Notes: a model not told the origin generated them from the sequence alone. Positions 24,011 through 33,777 are shown, counted from the stretch's first letter. The stretch is 64,000 bases of DNA from Psychroflexus aestuariivivens (GCF_004010055.1 NZ_RQVT01000061.1:124001-188000); one strand, 5' to 3'. Made by a program: numbers and translations.

Positions 24011-26161
24011 ATGAGAAAAATAATCATTCGCAGAAACCTAATTGCCCTACTTTTACTCACCATTCTATCGGTGACTTCCTGTAGTTTCACTACCAAAAAA
24101 TTTGACACTGAAGACTCAGACAAAGATAAAATTCTTTTGGAACTTATCACATATGTCATCAAAGAAGGACATTTTGATATGAGAGAAATTGATGATGATT
24201 TTTCAACCGCAGTATATGAAGATTATATACAAGGGTTAGACCCAATTAAAAGACATTTTTTAGCTAGCGACGTTGAAGAATTTGAAGCATATAAAACGCA
24301 ACTCGACGATCAGCTCGAAAATAAAAATCTTATTTTTTTCAATTTAACAATTGAAAGACTAAAAGAGAGAATGGAAGAATCTAAATCTTTCTATAGAGAA
24401 TTATTAGACAAGCCTTTCGATTTTTCTGAAGATGAAATGATCAATACTGATTATGAAGAGCGAGAATTTGCGGCCACTAAATCTGAACTCAAAGAAAGAT
24501 GGCGTAAGCAATTTAAATTTACCACACTCTCCACATATTACGACAAGATAGAGGAACAACAAAATGCTTTGGAAAATGGCGAAGATATTGAAGTCAAATC
24601 TAAAGACGAATTGGAAGCTGAAGCAAGAGAAATTACGCTAGAGTCTATTGAAAATTATTTTGACACAATGTCAGATTTAGAACGCAAAGACTGGTTCAGC
24701 TTATATATCAATTCTCTAGTGAGTCAATTTGACCCGCACACCAATTATTTTGCTCCAAGAGACAAAGACAGATTCGATATTTCTATGTCTGGAAAATTAG
24801 AAGGCATCGGCGCTAGGTTACAAAAGGAAAGAGATAATGTGAAAATTGTTGAAGTTATTTCAGGCGGACCAGCTTGGAGTAACGGTGAACTAGAAGTTGG
24901 AGACCTGATTCAAAAAGTGAAGCAAGAAGATGAAGAAGAGGCTGTCGATATTCGTGGAATGCGTCTAGATGATGCTGTTGAACTGATTAAAGGTCCTAAA
25001 GGAACTAAAGTTGTATTGACGGTTAAAAAAGTAGATGGTAAAATTGAAACTATTGAAATAATAAGAGATGTTGTAGAAATTGAAGAAACTTACGCAAAAT
25101 CTTCGACTGTAAAAAAAGACAACTCAACCTATGGAGTAATCAACCTGCCTAAATTTTATTTCGATATGGAAAACTATAACGAAAGAAATGCAGCTTCAGA
25201 CATTAGAAAAGAACTTGAAAGACTAAAAGACATTAATGCTGAAGGGTTGATTATTGACTTAAGAAACAATGGCGGTGGATCTTTATCTACAGTAGTTGAC
25301 ATTGCTGGGTTCTTTATCGAGAAAGGTCCAATTGTACAAGTTAGAGATGCCAAAAATAATACTGAAATATTACGTGATAAAGACCCTAAAATTGTTTGGG
25401 ATAAACCTTTGGTTATATTAGTAAATGAATTATCAGCCTCTGCTTCAGAAATTTTGGCCGCAGCCATGCAAGATTACAAAAGAGCCGTTATTATTGGTAG
25501 TAACCAAACTTATGGAAAAGGTACAGTTCAAAATGTAATCGATTTGAATCGCTGGATGAGAAATAGTTCTTTGGGTGATATGGGTGCTTTAAAAATTACA
25601 ACTCAAAAATTTTACAGAATTAATGGCGGATCGACTCAACTTAAAGGAGTCGAAAGTGACGTTCCAGTTCCAGATCGCTATTCTTATATTGATATTGGAG
25701 AGAGAGATTATGAAAACCCAATGCCTTGGGATAAGATTTCAGCAGCAAGTTTCGAAAAATGGAATGATTACAAGAATTGGGATAAAATCATTGAAAAAAG
25801 TCGTGAAAGATTATCTCAAAATGAACAAATCCAACTTATTGACGAAAACGCACAATGGGTAAAATCACAAAGAGACCGAAATGATTTCAGCTTGAATTAC
25901 GAAGATTTTAAAGCACAAGTCAATTTGGTAGAAGAAAAATCTGAAAAATTCAAGGATATTTCAGAATACAAAACAGGTCTTTTATTTGAATCACTTCCTT
26001 ATGAACAACAATTGATTTCTAAAGATTCATCTCTAGCTGAAAAGCGTAAAAGATGGCATGAAACTTTAGCGAAAGACGTTTATGTTCAGGAAGCACTGAA
26101 TGTTCTGGACGATTTGAAATCTAGCTCAAAAGAAAGCGAGTTGGCAGCAAGAAAAGAGTAA
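24011..26161 (+). CDS. prc: Tail-specific protease (Prc/Tsp, peptidase S41)
   Basis: Periplasmic serine protease that degrades proteins from their C-termini. A lipoprotein signal (LIALLLLTILSVTSC) anchors it. An N-terminal helical domain, a PDZ domain (about residues 230-325, GIGARLQKERDNVKIVEVIS) and the S41 domain with LRNNGGGSLSTVVDIAGFF follow. The catalytic serine is in NELSASASEILAAAMQD and the lysine in YGKGTVQ. A C-terminal DUF3340-like extension completes the Prc form, matching its usual length of about 700. ATGs at 23996, 24005 and 24011 are possible; I choose 24011 because the promoter leaves no leader for the first. The C-terminus ends next to the permease gene. Confidence 0.93.
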   Translation: MRKIIIRRNLIALLLLTILSVTSCSFTTKKFDTEDSDKDKILLELITYVIKEGHFDMREIDDDFSTAVYEDYIQGLDPIKRHFLASDVEEFEAYKTQLDDQLENKNLIFFNLTIERLKERMEESKSFYRELLDKPFDFSEDEMINTDYEEREFAATKSELKERWRKQFKFTTLSTYYDKIEEQQNALENGEDIEVKSKDELEAEAREITLESIENYFDTMSDLERKDWFSLYINSLVSQFDPHTNYFAPRDKDRFDISMSGKLEGIGARLQKERDNVKIVEVISGGPAWSNGELEVGDLIQKVKQEDEEEAVDIRGMRLDDAVELIKGPKGTKVVLTVKKVDGKIETIEIIRDVVEIEETYAKSSTVKKDNSTYGVINLPKFYFDMENYNERNAASDIRKELERLKDINAEGLIIDLRNNGGGSLSTVVDIAGFFIEKGPIVQVRDAKNNTEILRDKDPKIVWDKPLVILVNELSASASEILAAAMQDYKRAVIIGSNQTYGKGTVQNVIDLNRWMRNSSLGDMGALKITTQKFYRINGGSTQLKGVESDVPVPDRYSYIDIGERDYENPMPWDKISAASFEKWNDYKNWDKIIEKSRERLSQNEQIQLIDENAQWVKSQRDRNDFSLNYEDFKAQVNLVEEKSEKFKDISEYKTGLLFESLPYEQQLISKDSSLAEKRKRWHETLAKDVYVQEALNVLDDLKSSSKESELAARKE

Positions 26162-26179
26162 TTAATTATGCTTTAAGGT

Positions 26180-27277
26180 TTGAAAGACAAACAATCATTA
26201 CAAGCTATTGCGCTCCAAAAATTCAAAAAGAATCTTTGGGGCGTTTTAAGTTTTTGGTATATCCTACTTTGTTTATTCATAGGTATTTTTGCTTATGTTT
26301 TAAGCCCTGACGATTCACAAAACGCAAATATGATGGCCTTGTCTATTCATTCCCAACCACCTGGATTTTCTTGCCAAGTTTTAGAAATTCCAAATCAAAA
26401 TGAGTCCAAATCTTACCTTTCCAATTTCTTTTTTGGCAAAGAATCGCCGAATGAAATTATACCTATCAACGATTTTCGTATAAACAATGACACTCTACAT
26501 TATTTGGAATATGGTATAAATGATCGGGCTTTGGAGAATAGCATTTCTTTAGAGAAATTTGAAAATCTGAAAAAATCAGAAGTTGCTTCTCAATATATTT
26601 ATCAGAAAACTTTTCTTTTAGGTACAGATAAATACGGTAGAGATTTGCTAAGTCGAATGCTAATTGGCATTCGGATTTCTTTTTCTGTAGGTTTTATCTC
26701 AGTGTTTATTTCCTTGGTTCTAGGAATTTTTCTTGGTGCAGTTTCAGGATATTTCGGAGGAAAAATAGATGCAGCAATTATGTGGCTCATTAATGTCACC
26801 TGGTCTATTCCTACTTTACTTTTAGTCATTGCTATTACTTTAGCTTTAGGAAAAGGATTTTGGCAAGTTTTTATTGCCGTAGGACTTACAATGTGGGTTG
26901 AAGTCGCCAGAGTTGTTCGCGGTCAAGTAATGAGTGTAAAATCTGCGCAATATGTTACGGCTGCTCGAGCTTTAGGATTTGGTGATTTCAGAATCATCAG
27001 CAAACACATTCTACCAAATATTTTAGCGCCAGTAATTGTGATTTCGGCAGCCAATTTCGCTGCTGCTATTCTTATAGAAAGTGGACTGAGTTTTTTAGGA
27101 ATTGGTGCGCAACCTCCTACTCCGAGCTGGGGCGCAATGATTAAAGATCACTACAGCTACATCATTCTTGGCAAAGCTTATCTTGCCATTATTCCAGGAC
27201 TAGGAATCATGAGTTTGGTCATGGCTTTTATGCTTATCGGCAATGCTTTGAGAGATGCTTTAGACGTTAAAACCTAA
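26180..27277 (+). CDS. DppC/OppC-type ABC transporter permease with enlarged periplasmic loop
   Basis: The 365-residue inner-membrane protein resembles the DppC subunit of peptide/nickel importers. Signatures are [20 protein letters not shown] before the transmembrane core and the ATPase-contacting EAA loop [19 protein letters not shown]. It is about 60 residues longer than usual, because roughly 110 residues of polar sequence lie between the first and second membrane helices. The start codon is TTG, since the only nearby ATG reads into a stop within two codons. It follows prc by 18 bp. No DppB, ATPase or binding-protein gene is nearby. Its stop overlaps the lepA stop by 4 bp. Confidence 0.85.
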   Translation: MKDKQSLQAIALQKFKKNLWGVLSFWYILLCLFIGIFAYVLSPDDSQNANMMALSIHSQPPGFSCQVLEIPNQNESKSYLSNFFFGKESPNEIIPINDFRINNDTLHYLEYGINDRALENSISLEKFENLKKSEVASQYIYQKTFLLGTDKYGRDLLSRMLIGIRISFSVGFISVFISLVLGIFLGAVSGYFGGKIDAAIMWLINVTWSIPTLLLVIAITLALGKGFWQVFIAVGLTMWVEVARVVRGQVMSVKSAQYVTAARALGFGDFRIISKHILPNILAPVIVISAANFAAAILIESGLSFLGIGAQPPTPSWGAMIKDHYSYIILGKAYLAIIPGLGIMSLVMAFMLIGNALRDALDVKT

Positions 27278-29070
27278 TCATTCAATTTTAAGACTGCCAT
27301 AAAAGCTTCTTGTGGAATTTCAACATTCCCAACCTGACGCATTCGTTTTTTACCCTTCTTTTGCTTTTCTAATAATTTACGCTTTCTAGAAATATCACCA
27401 CCGTAACATTTTGCTGTTACATCTTTACGCAAAGCTTTTACAGTTTCTCTTGAAATAATTTTAGCACCAATAGCTGCTTGAATTGGAATATCAAATTGTT
27501 GGCGAGGAATTAACTCTTTGAGTTTTTCACAGATTTTCTTTCCGATATCGTAAGCGTTATCTGCGTGAATTAAGGCTGAAAGCGCATCTACAGTATTTCC
27601 ATTGAGAAGAATATCAACTTTTACCAATTTCGACTTGCGCATACCGATTGGCGAATAGTCAAAAGATGCGTAACCGCGAGAAACCGTTTTCAAACGGTCA
27701 TAAAAATCGAATACAATTTCAGCCAAAGGCATATCAAAACTAAGTTCTACACGGTCTTGCGTCAAATAAGTTTGGTTGGTGATTTCACCTCGCTTTTCTA
27801 TACACAAAGACATCACTGGACCAACATAATCCGATTTCGTAATAATACTTGCTTTAATGAACGGCTCTTCTACCCGATCTAAATATGATGGTTCAGGCAA
27901 ATCTGAAGGATTGCTTACAATAAGTGCTTCATCCGGCGATTTCAGTGTAAATGCATGATAAGAAACGTTTGGCACAGTTGTAATAACTGTCATGTCAAAT
28001 TCTCTTTCTAATCGTTCTTGTATGATTTCTAAATGCAGCATCCCTAAAAAGCCACAACGAAAACCAAAGCCTAAAGCAGCCGAACTTTCGGGAACAAAAA
28101 CTAAGGAAGCATCGTTGAGTTGCAACTTCTCCATGGCGTTTCTTAGATCTTCATATTCGTCAGTTTCAACTGGATAAATTCCGGCGAAAACCATAGGTTT
28201 TACATCTTCAAAACCTGCCACAGCATTTTGAGTTGGATTTTCAAAATCAGTAATGGTATCTCCAACCTTTACTTCTTTGGCATTTTTAATGCCTGTAATC
28301 AAATAGCCAACATCGCCAGTTTCAATTTCTTTTTTTGGAAACTGAACAAGCTTTAAAGTTCCAACTTCATCTGCGGAATATTTTTTGCCTGTCGCTACAA
28401 ATTTAATTTGTTGATTTTTCTTTATACTTCCATCAAATACACGGAAATAAGTTTCAATTCCACGAAATGGATTGTATACAGAATCGAAAACCAAAGCACG
28501 TAATGGCGCATCAGGATTACCTTTTGGAGCAGGCACTTTTTCTACAATAGCATTCAATATATCTTCGATACCAATGCCATTTTTGGCACTAGCGCGAATT
28601 ACATCCTCACGATTACAGCCAATCAAATCGACAATATCATCAGTAACCTCTTCAGGGCTGGCACTCAACAGATCGACTTTATTCAATACCGGGATAATTT
28701 CCAGATCATTTTCTAAAGCCAAATATAAATTTGAAATGGTTTGCGCCTGGATACTTTGTGCCGCATCTACCACAAGCAAAGCACCTTCACAAGCTGCAAT
28801 AGAACGAGAAACTTCATATGAAAAATCCACATGCCCAGGCGTGTCAATAAGGTTAAACACATAATCCTCACCTTTATAATTATAAACCATCTGGATGGCA
28901 TGACTTTTTATCGTAATGCCACGCTCACGTTCCAAATCCATATTATCTAGAAGCTGTTCCTTGCGTTCGCGTTCTGTTACAGATTTTGTAAAATCCAACA
29001 AACGGTCTGCAAGTGTACTTTTACCGTGATCGATGTGCGCTATAATGCAAAAATTTCGAATATTCTTCAT
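27274..29070 (-). CDS. lepA: Elongation factor 4 LepA
   Basis: Translational GTPase that acts on stalled or incorrectly translocated ribosomes and during initiation. The protein is 598 residues from [20 protein letters not shown]1 is [10 protein letters not shown]3 is [12 protein letters not shown] and G4 is NKVDL. The domains continue through the EF-G-like III/V fold to the LepA-specific C-terminal domain, with [19 protein letters not shown] near the end. I take the ATG directly before KNIRNF; another ATG lies two codons upstream. A perfect -7 element lies about 50 bp upstream. Confidence 0.97.
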   Translation of the reverse strand: MKNIRNFCIIAHIDHGKSTLADRLLDFTKSVTERERKEQLLDNMDLERERGITIKSHAIQMVYNYKGEDYVFNLIDTPGHVDFSYEVSRSIAACEGALLVVDAAQSIQAQTISNLYLALENDLEIIPVLNKVDLLSASPEEVTDDIVDLIGCNREDVIRASAKNGIGIEDILNAIVEKVPAPKGNPDAPLRALVFDSVYNPFRGIETYFRVFDGSIKKNQQIKFVATGKKYSADEVGTLKLVQFPKKEIETGDVGYLITGIKNAKEVKVGDTITDFENPTQNAVAGFEDVKPMVFAGIYPVETDEYEDLRNAMEKLQLNDASLVFVPESSAALGFGFRCGFLGMLHLEIIQERLEREFDMTVITTVPNVSYHAFTLKSPDEALIVSNPSDLPEPSYLDRVEEPFIKASIITKSDYVGPVMSLCIEKRGEITNQTYLTQDRVELSFDMPLAEIVFDFYDRLKTVSRGYASFDYSPIGMRKSKLVKVDILLNGNTVDALSALIHADNAYDIGKKICEKLKELIPRQQFDIPIQAAIGAKIISRETVKALRKDVTAKCYGGDISRKRKLLEKQKKGKKRMRQVGNVEIPQEAFMAVLKLND

Positions 29071-29118
29071 AGTCATTTACCTATTGACATCAAATGAATT
29101 GACGCTAATTTGAATCCG

Positions 29119-29126
29119 CAAATATA
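29119..29126 (-). promoter_or_regulatory. -7 promoter element (TATATTTG) for lepA
   Basis: An exact TAnnTTTG match on the minus strand, giving a leader of about 45 nt before the lepA ATG. It opposes the dusB promoter at 29199. Confidence 0.5.
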
Positions 29127-29198
29127 ATGTAATTGTTTGGCTTTAGACTTCAATATTTGATGTGTGTAAAAGCTTTGTGCAAATTGTTTTGAATTCTG

Positions 29199-29206
29199 TA
29201 TTTTTG
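29199..29206 (+). promoter_or_regulatory. -7 promoter element (TATTTTTG) for dusB
   Basis: An exact TAnnTTTG match preceded by TTTG with 21 bp spacing. It lies 12 bp before the GTG start codon of dusB. Confidence 0.55.
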
Positions 29207-29218
29207 CAATAAAAAATT

Positions 29219-30211
29219 GTGGCTAAGATAGATAACATAGATTTAGGCGAATTCCCACTGCTATTAGCACCCATGGAAGACGTTAGTGACCCGCCGTTTC
29301 GTGCGCTTTGCAAGGAATATGGAGCTGACATGGTTTATACTGAATTCGTATCCTCTGAAGGTTTAATCAGAGATGCAGCCAAAAGCGTGATGAAACTGGA
29401 TATTTATGAAAAAGAGCGCCCAGTTGGCATTCAGATTTTTGGTGCCAACTTAGATTCTATGTTGAAGTCTGTAGAAATTGTTGAAAAGACAAAACCAGAT
29501 GTCATCGACATTAATTTTGGTTGTCCTGTTAAGAAAGTAGTTTCCAAAGGCGCTGGCGCTGGAATTCTAAAAGATGTAGATTTGATGGTGAAACTCACCG
29601 AAGCCATGGTAAAACATACCAGTTTACCGATTACAGTAAAAACCCGTTTAGGTTGGGATCACGATTCTATCAAAATATATGAAGTTGCAGAACGTTTGCA
29701 GGACGTGGGTTGCAAAGCTATTGCAATTCACGGAAGAACGCGAGCGCAAATGTATAAAGGCGAAGCTGATTGGCGGCCAATTGCTGAGGTAAAAAACAAT
29801 CCTAGAATGCACATTCCTGTGTTTGGTAACGGCGATGTAGATTCGCCTGAAAAAGCCGTAAAAATGCGGGATGAATTTGGTCTAGACGGTGCTATGATTG
29901 GTCGTGCAAGTATTGGTTCGCCTTGGTTTTTCAAAGCTGTGAAGCATTATTTTGAAACCGGCGAACATATTGCTCCGCCAGATTTGATAGAACGTGTAAA
30001 TGTTGCACGCAGGCATTTACAAATGGCGATCGATTGGAAAGGTGAAAAACTTGGCGTGTTTGAAACTCGTCGACATTATACGAATTATTTCAAAGGTATT
30101 CCACATTTTAAAGAATACCGTATGAAAATGGTCACTTCTGATGATGCCAAAGATGTTTTTGACACCTTTGATGAAGTTGAAGACAAATTTGCGGATTACG
30201 AATTTGCATAA
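29219..30211 (+). CDS. dusB: tRNA-dihydrouridine synthase DusB
   Basis: FMN-dependent TIM-barrel enzyme that reduces uridine to dihydrouridine in the tRNA D-arm. The 330-residue protein opens with LGEFPLLLAPMEDVSDPPFR. It carries INFGCPVKKVVSKGAGAGIL with the catalytic cysteine, ITVKTRLGWD, IAIHGRTRAQMYKGEADW and GNGDVDSP for FMN phosphate binding. It continues with the C-terminal helical domain. The start is GTG, matching the conserved N-terminus and the promoter position. It is a single-gene unit with a possible hairpin terminator after it. Confidence 0.94.
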   Translation: MAKIDNIDLGEFPLLLAPMEDVSDPPFRALCKEYGADMVYTEFVSSEGLIRDAAKSVMKLDIYEKERPVGIQIFGANLDSMLKSVEIVEKTKPDVIDINFGCPVKKVVSKGAGAGILKDVDLMVKLTEAMVKHTSLPITVKTRLGWDHDSIKIYEVAERLQDVGCKAIAIHGRTRAQMYKGEADWRPIAEVKNNPRMHIPVFGNGDVDSPEKAVKMRDEFGLDGAMIGRASIGSPWFFKAVKHYFETGEHIAPPDLIERVNVARRHLQMAIDWKGEKLGVFETRRHYTNYFKGIPHFKEYRMKMVTSDDAKDVFDTFDEVEDKFADYEFA

Positions 30212-30246
30212 ATTACTTTCTGCTTGAAATTAAATTCACTTCACTC

Positions 30247-30313
30247 AAAAAAAAAGACTAGTCTTTCTCAATATAAAGAGTACAATTTTTCATAAAAAAG
30301 ACTAGTCGTTTTT
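30247..30313 (+). terminator. Long inverted repeat with ACTAGT cores, possible dusB terminator
   Basis: The palindrome GACTAGTC occurs at 30256-30263 and again at 30300-30307. A5 before the first pairs with T5 after the second, and TTT after the first pairs with AAA before the second, giving a 16-bp interrupted stem (one bulged G) with a 34-nt loop. It ends in GTTTTTATG on the plus strand and lies about 40 bp after the dusB stop. Each half can also fold on its own. Confidence 0.5.
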
Positions 30314-30429
30314 ATGAAATCTCTATTTAAAACTTATAAGATTTTAAGTGAGTATTATTTAATTCTTCAAGATTTTTAAACTCTTGAAGGGTTAAACAAA
30401 TCTTATCTAGTTGAAGAATATTTAAATAT

Positions 30430-30471
30430 AAATCTCCAAACCCTACATAACAGAAACAAGATTTGGAGATT
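30430..30471. terminator. Bidirectional hairpin downstream of ssb
   Basis: AATCTCCAAA and TTTGGAGATT pair around a 21-nt loop, followed by ATTTT on the plus strand and by T-rich sequence on the minus strand. It begins 9 bp beyond the ssb stop. Confidence 0.6.
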
Positions 30472-30479
30472 ATTTTAAG

Positions 30480-30818
30480 CTATGAATTTTTACTTGTCAA
30501 CACAACTTCATTACAGTTGACTTCTGTAATGTAACGCTTCTCGCCGTTTTTATCTTCGTAAGAACGTGGTGTCAGTTTACCTTGAACAATAATTTCTCTG
30601 CCTTTTTCTACATATTTTTCAATGATTTCTGCAGTTTTGCCCCAAGCGACGATATTGTGCCAGTAAGTATTTGTGACTTTCTCGCCGTCGTTATTGTTGT
30701 AGAATTCATTGGTTGCCAACGAAAACTTCACTAATTTCTTTCCGGATTCCAAATTGATTACTTCAGGTGTTTGACCAACGTGTCCCATTAATTGAACTGA
30801 ATTTTTTAAAGTACTCAT
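30480..30818 (-). CDS. ssb: Short single-stranded DNA-binding protein without acidic tail
   Basis: The 112-residue protein is a single OB fold: NSVQLMGHVGQTPEVINLE at the start, FSLATNEFYN, NTYWHNIVAWGKTAEIIEKY in the middle and GREIIVQGKLTPRSYEDKNG near the end. This is the full core, but the chain stops about ten residues later at TSKNS with no glycine-rich linker and no acidic DDxxF tip. That tip recruits partners in housekeeping SSB. It is probably a paralogue working in competence, recombination or phage-like processes, or one that simply coats DNA. It is monocistronic, with an unusual repeat-rich region upstream. Confidence 0.92.
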   Translation of the reverse strand: MSTLKNSVQLMGHVGQTPEVINLESGKKLVKFSLATNEFYNNNDGEKVTNTYWHNIVAWGKTAEIIEKYVEKGREIIVQGKLTPRSYEDKNGEKRYITEVNCNEVVLTSKNS

Positions 30819-30939
30819 AACAATAAAATTTAAGTGTTTATAATTTTAACACAGCCTATCTGCATTAAATCGACATAATTAAATCACATCGACAGTGCAA
30901 ATATGAAACAGCATCCAAATTTTATCCGTTGAATAAACA

Positions 30940-30997
30940 TTTACTTACTTTTACTTACGTTTGTAAACGTTTTTATCCGTTTGTAATCGTTTATTAT
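30940..30997. repeat. Cluster of short direct and inverted repeats upstream of ssb
   Basis: TTTACTTAC occurs twice, 10 bp apart (30940 and 30950). It is followed by a 20-bp unit repeated in tandem (30958-30977 and 30978-30997) in which CGTTTGTAA is conserved. The first unit contains the palindrome CGTTTGTAAACG. The array sits about 140 bp upstream of the ssb start and just beyond the terminator of the metalloprotease gene. It may be a regulator-binding array. Confidence 0.5.
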
Positions 30998-31014
30998 AGA
31001 AATTGAATTCACAA

Positions 31015-31051
31015 AAAAACCCTGTTTAAGTCTAGCCTAAACAGGGTTTTT
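31015..31051. terminator. Terminator of the M36 metalloprotease gene
   Basis: AAAAACCCTGTTTA and TAAACAGGGTTTTT form a perfect 14-bp stem with a 9-nt loop and T runs on both strands. It ends 19 bp after the minus-strand stop codon at 31070. Confidence 0.88.
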
Positions 31052-31069
31052 AAAAATTTAAAACTAAAT

Positions 31070-33679
31070 TTATTTGATGATTAATTTTTTAGTGAATAAT
31101 TTATCATTTGCTTCAATTTTCACAACATAAACACCATTTGATAATGTACTAACATTAACTTGTTGATTTTGATCTGCATTTTTTGTGGAAACCAAACGAC
31201 CGTTCATGTCATAAATTTCAACTGAAGTATCTTTCAAATTGGTGTTTCCAAATTGAATTTCAAAATAATTATTTGCTGGATTTGGATAAATTTCAAACTT
31301 TTCAGTTTCAAAATTAGAGCTTGACAAGTTGCATACCAAAACATCATTAGGCGGCATATCGAAATTTTCTACTTGATCAAAACGATTAGTAGAATCACCT
31401 TGATCTGCATTCCAACCTAAACCTCTATTCGCAAAAACATCCCAAATCAAACATTGATTATCTCCGTTATTAGCCAACTGGTCTGCTTGGAGAATAGCGT
31501 CACGTCCATCCACAAACCCTGGAGCGCAACTTTGCAACTTCATACCGTCTATCACCAATTGCATTGCAATATTATTACCACCATTACCATTGTATAAATC
31601 TGGATCATAACCATATTCATCAATCAGCGCCCAGTTTAAATCCCAAAGCATCGTTGCCCAAACAAAACCAATACCGTGAGGCATGCTTAAATTACCATTG
31701 TTCGTTAAACCATAAGTTGCGTTATTTACAGCGAAATCTGTACTGTAGCGAAATGGACGAATTCCAGAACCGGTGACTGATTGACTCACTGCAAAAGTTC
31801 CATAACCGCGACCTTGAGTTGCGACATCGCCAGGTTGAATTGTCATCATCAAACCTAGCCAATCACTCCAACCTTCTCCCATTTGTTCTTCATTAAAGAG
31901 ACAATTGGCATCAAATCTTCCACCGGTTAATCGTGTAGAAATACCGTGTCCATATTCGTGAGCAATAATTCCATTATCGAAGTCACCATCAATAAAATAA
32001 GGACCATTATTGGCTAAATCTGCATTAATAATTTCTCCTGAATTAAGCGCTAAAATTAAATCTTCACCAAAATCATTATCAACCATTACAGATGGAATAT
32101 TAATATTTGCACCATCTCCGCCCATAGCAAAAGCTTCTTCGAAAGCATTATTATTAACCATTATCACAGCCAATGCGCCTTCGTTTTGAACTTTTTCTAT
32201 TTTGCTCACAAATGTGCAATCTCCACGTCGGATCACTGCAATTTTACCGTTAATATTTGCTGTATTAATTAAGTTATCACAAGCATCCAACAAATCTGTA
32301 TTACCACCGAGATTCTGATCTTCTATTAAAATCAATTCAGCTGAAATAGATGCATTCGACAATACTGGTCCAAAAGTTGCTTCGACACCGAAGTAGCCTC
32401 CTGCCAAACTTGAAGGTGAAGCAATATTTAAATTTGGGTTTGGACCACCAGGTGGCGTCCACAAATACATTTGCATGCTAGGATTGCTCCCATCTTGTCC
32501 TGTGGCAAAATTTGCGTTATTCACACCTCCGCCATCTTGAGCCTGAGCAAATACAAAATCCTCACCTAATCCGTTTCCAGAATAGTTCATTTCTTGAAAA
32601 TTACCAGATGCCTCGTCAAAACCATAATTTGCCCAAACATCATGCATTAAATTATTCCAATAAAATAAATTAGTGATGGCTGCATCTTCGTTTAAAGCTG
32701 CTGGTCGATTAAAATCGATTGGGAAATCAAAATTCAAGTTAGCACCACCTTCTGGAGAATAACCAACCTGATTTATTCCTGCTCTATCTTCAAATGCCCA
32801 AACATTATTTCCTCTGGTTGTTGTATGTTCTGCACCAGTAACTCCATCGGTATCATGCCATCCAAAAGGTGAAAAGTTGAGGTCTGCGGGATCAATTTCT
32901 AAATTTCTAACGCCATGATTTGGTGATTCTACAGGCATTGGATAAACATTGTATTGCGCTGTGTTCGAAGATTGTTGCAAATTCTTATTCTGAGATTCAA
33001 AACTAGAGCTAATCGGATTATGATTATGACTCTGAGTAAATTCTGTACCTTCAAATTCACAACTCACGACGCGATCGTTTCGATCTAATATTTCACCATT
33101 GTTAGCATCAACTCTTACACTCCACCAATGAGAACCATCTTTGAGACGGATAGACATATCCCAAGCTAAACGCAATTGGTCATTTTCAGTTTGTTGAAAA
33201 ACCAACTCCGCTTTAATTGGTTCTGAAGCTATATTTGATTCAGAAATCAAAAACTCATTGCTGTTTATTTCTTCTAAAATATTCGGTTGTTGCAAATCAA
33301 TTAGATTTAATTCTGAAGTTAGATTTTGCAAAGCTTCAATAGCAGAAATCGAATAATTTTTTGTTTGAATCCTATTTTCTAAATCATTTTCAAAATTAAG
33401 TGAAGCATAAACAACTTCTGCATCTTTTAAAGCAAAGCTACTTATTGCATTATAAATCGCTTTCCCTTCAAATCTTTGTTGCATATAAACATGCTCAACA
33501 TTAGTACTTTCTGAAAAATGTTGAGAATCTATTTGTAAATCAGACACATCTTCAAGGCTTAGATTGTAGGTCCTGATATTATTTTCTAAGTAATCATTTA
33601 CAATTTGGCTTTGATTTTGCGCATTAACAAAAACGCCAAATAAGAACAAAACTAAAGCTAAGGATTTCTGATTTATCAT
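31070..33679 (-). CDS. Secreted M36 metallopeptidase with PA domain and T9SS type A sorting domain
   Basis: Extracellular zinc protease of the fungalysin family, 869 residues. The order is signal peptide (1-20), a pro-region with FTP/PepSY character (about 21-205), the first part of the M36 domain (about 240-435) and an inserted PA domain (about 440-555, INGKIAVIRRGDCTF). Then come the zinc site HEYGH (574-578) with the third ligand in GEGWSD (601-606), and the type IX sorting domain (795-869, FEIYPNPANNYFEIQF and a final KKLIIK). The C-terminal domain directs it through T9SS for release or attachment. It likely digests external protein. It is monocistronic, with a strong terminator. Confidence 0.93.
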   Translation of the reverse strand: MINQKSLALVLFLFGVFVNAQNQSQIVNDYLENNIRTYNLSLEDVSDLQIDSQHFSESTNVEHVYMQQRFEGKAIYNAISSFALKDAEVVYASLNFENDLENRIQTKNYSISAIEALQNLTSELNLIDLQQPNILEEINSNEFLISESNIASEPIKAELVFQQTENDQLRLAWDMSIRLKDGSHWWSVRVDANNGEILDRNDRVVSCEFEGTEFTQSHNHNPISSSFESQNKNLQQSSNTAQYNVYPMPVESPNHGVRNLEIDPADLNFSPFGWHDTDGVTGAEHTTTRGNNVWAFEDRAGINQVGYSPEGGANLNFDFPIDFNRPAALNEDAAITNLFYWNNLMHDVWANYGFDEASGNFQEMNYSGNGLGEDFVFAQAQDGGGVNNANFATGQDGSNPSMQMYLWTPPGGPNPNLNIASPSSLAGGYFGVEATFGPVLSNASISAELILIEDQNLGGNTDLLDACDNLINTANINGKIAVIRRGDCTFVSKIEKVQNEGALAVIMVNNNAFEEAFAMGGDGANINIPSVMVDNDFGEDLILALNSGEIINADLANNGPYFIDGDFDNGIIAHEYGHGISTRLTGGRFDANCLFNEEQMGEGWSDWLGLMMTIQPGDVATQGRGYGTFAVSQSVTGSGIRPFRYSTDFAVNNATYGLTNNGNLSMPHGIGFVWATMLWDLNWALIDEYGYDPDLYNGNGGNNIAMQLVIDGMKLQSCAPGFVDGRDAILQADQLANNGDNQCLIWDVFANRGLGWNADQGDSTNRFDQVENFDMPPNDVLVCNLSSSNFETEKFEIYPNPANNYFEIQFGNTNLKDTSVEIYDMNGRLVSTKNADQNQQVNVSTLSNGVYVVKIEANDKLFTKKLIIK

Positions 33680-33777
33680 AATATTTCAATTTTCGCTAAA
33701 ATAACATTAAAAATTTACTATCAAAACTAACGTTTGTTAATATTCCCTTTTAGATCTGTATTTCTATAAGCTTTTAT

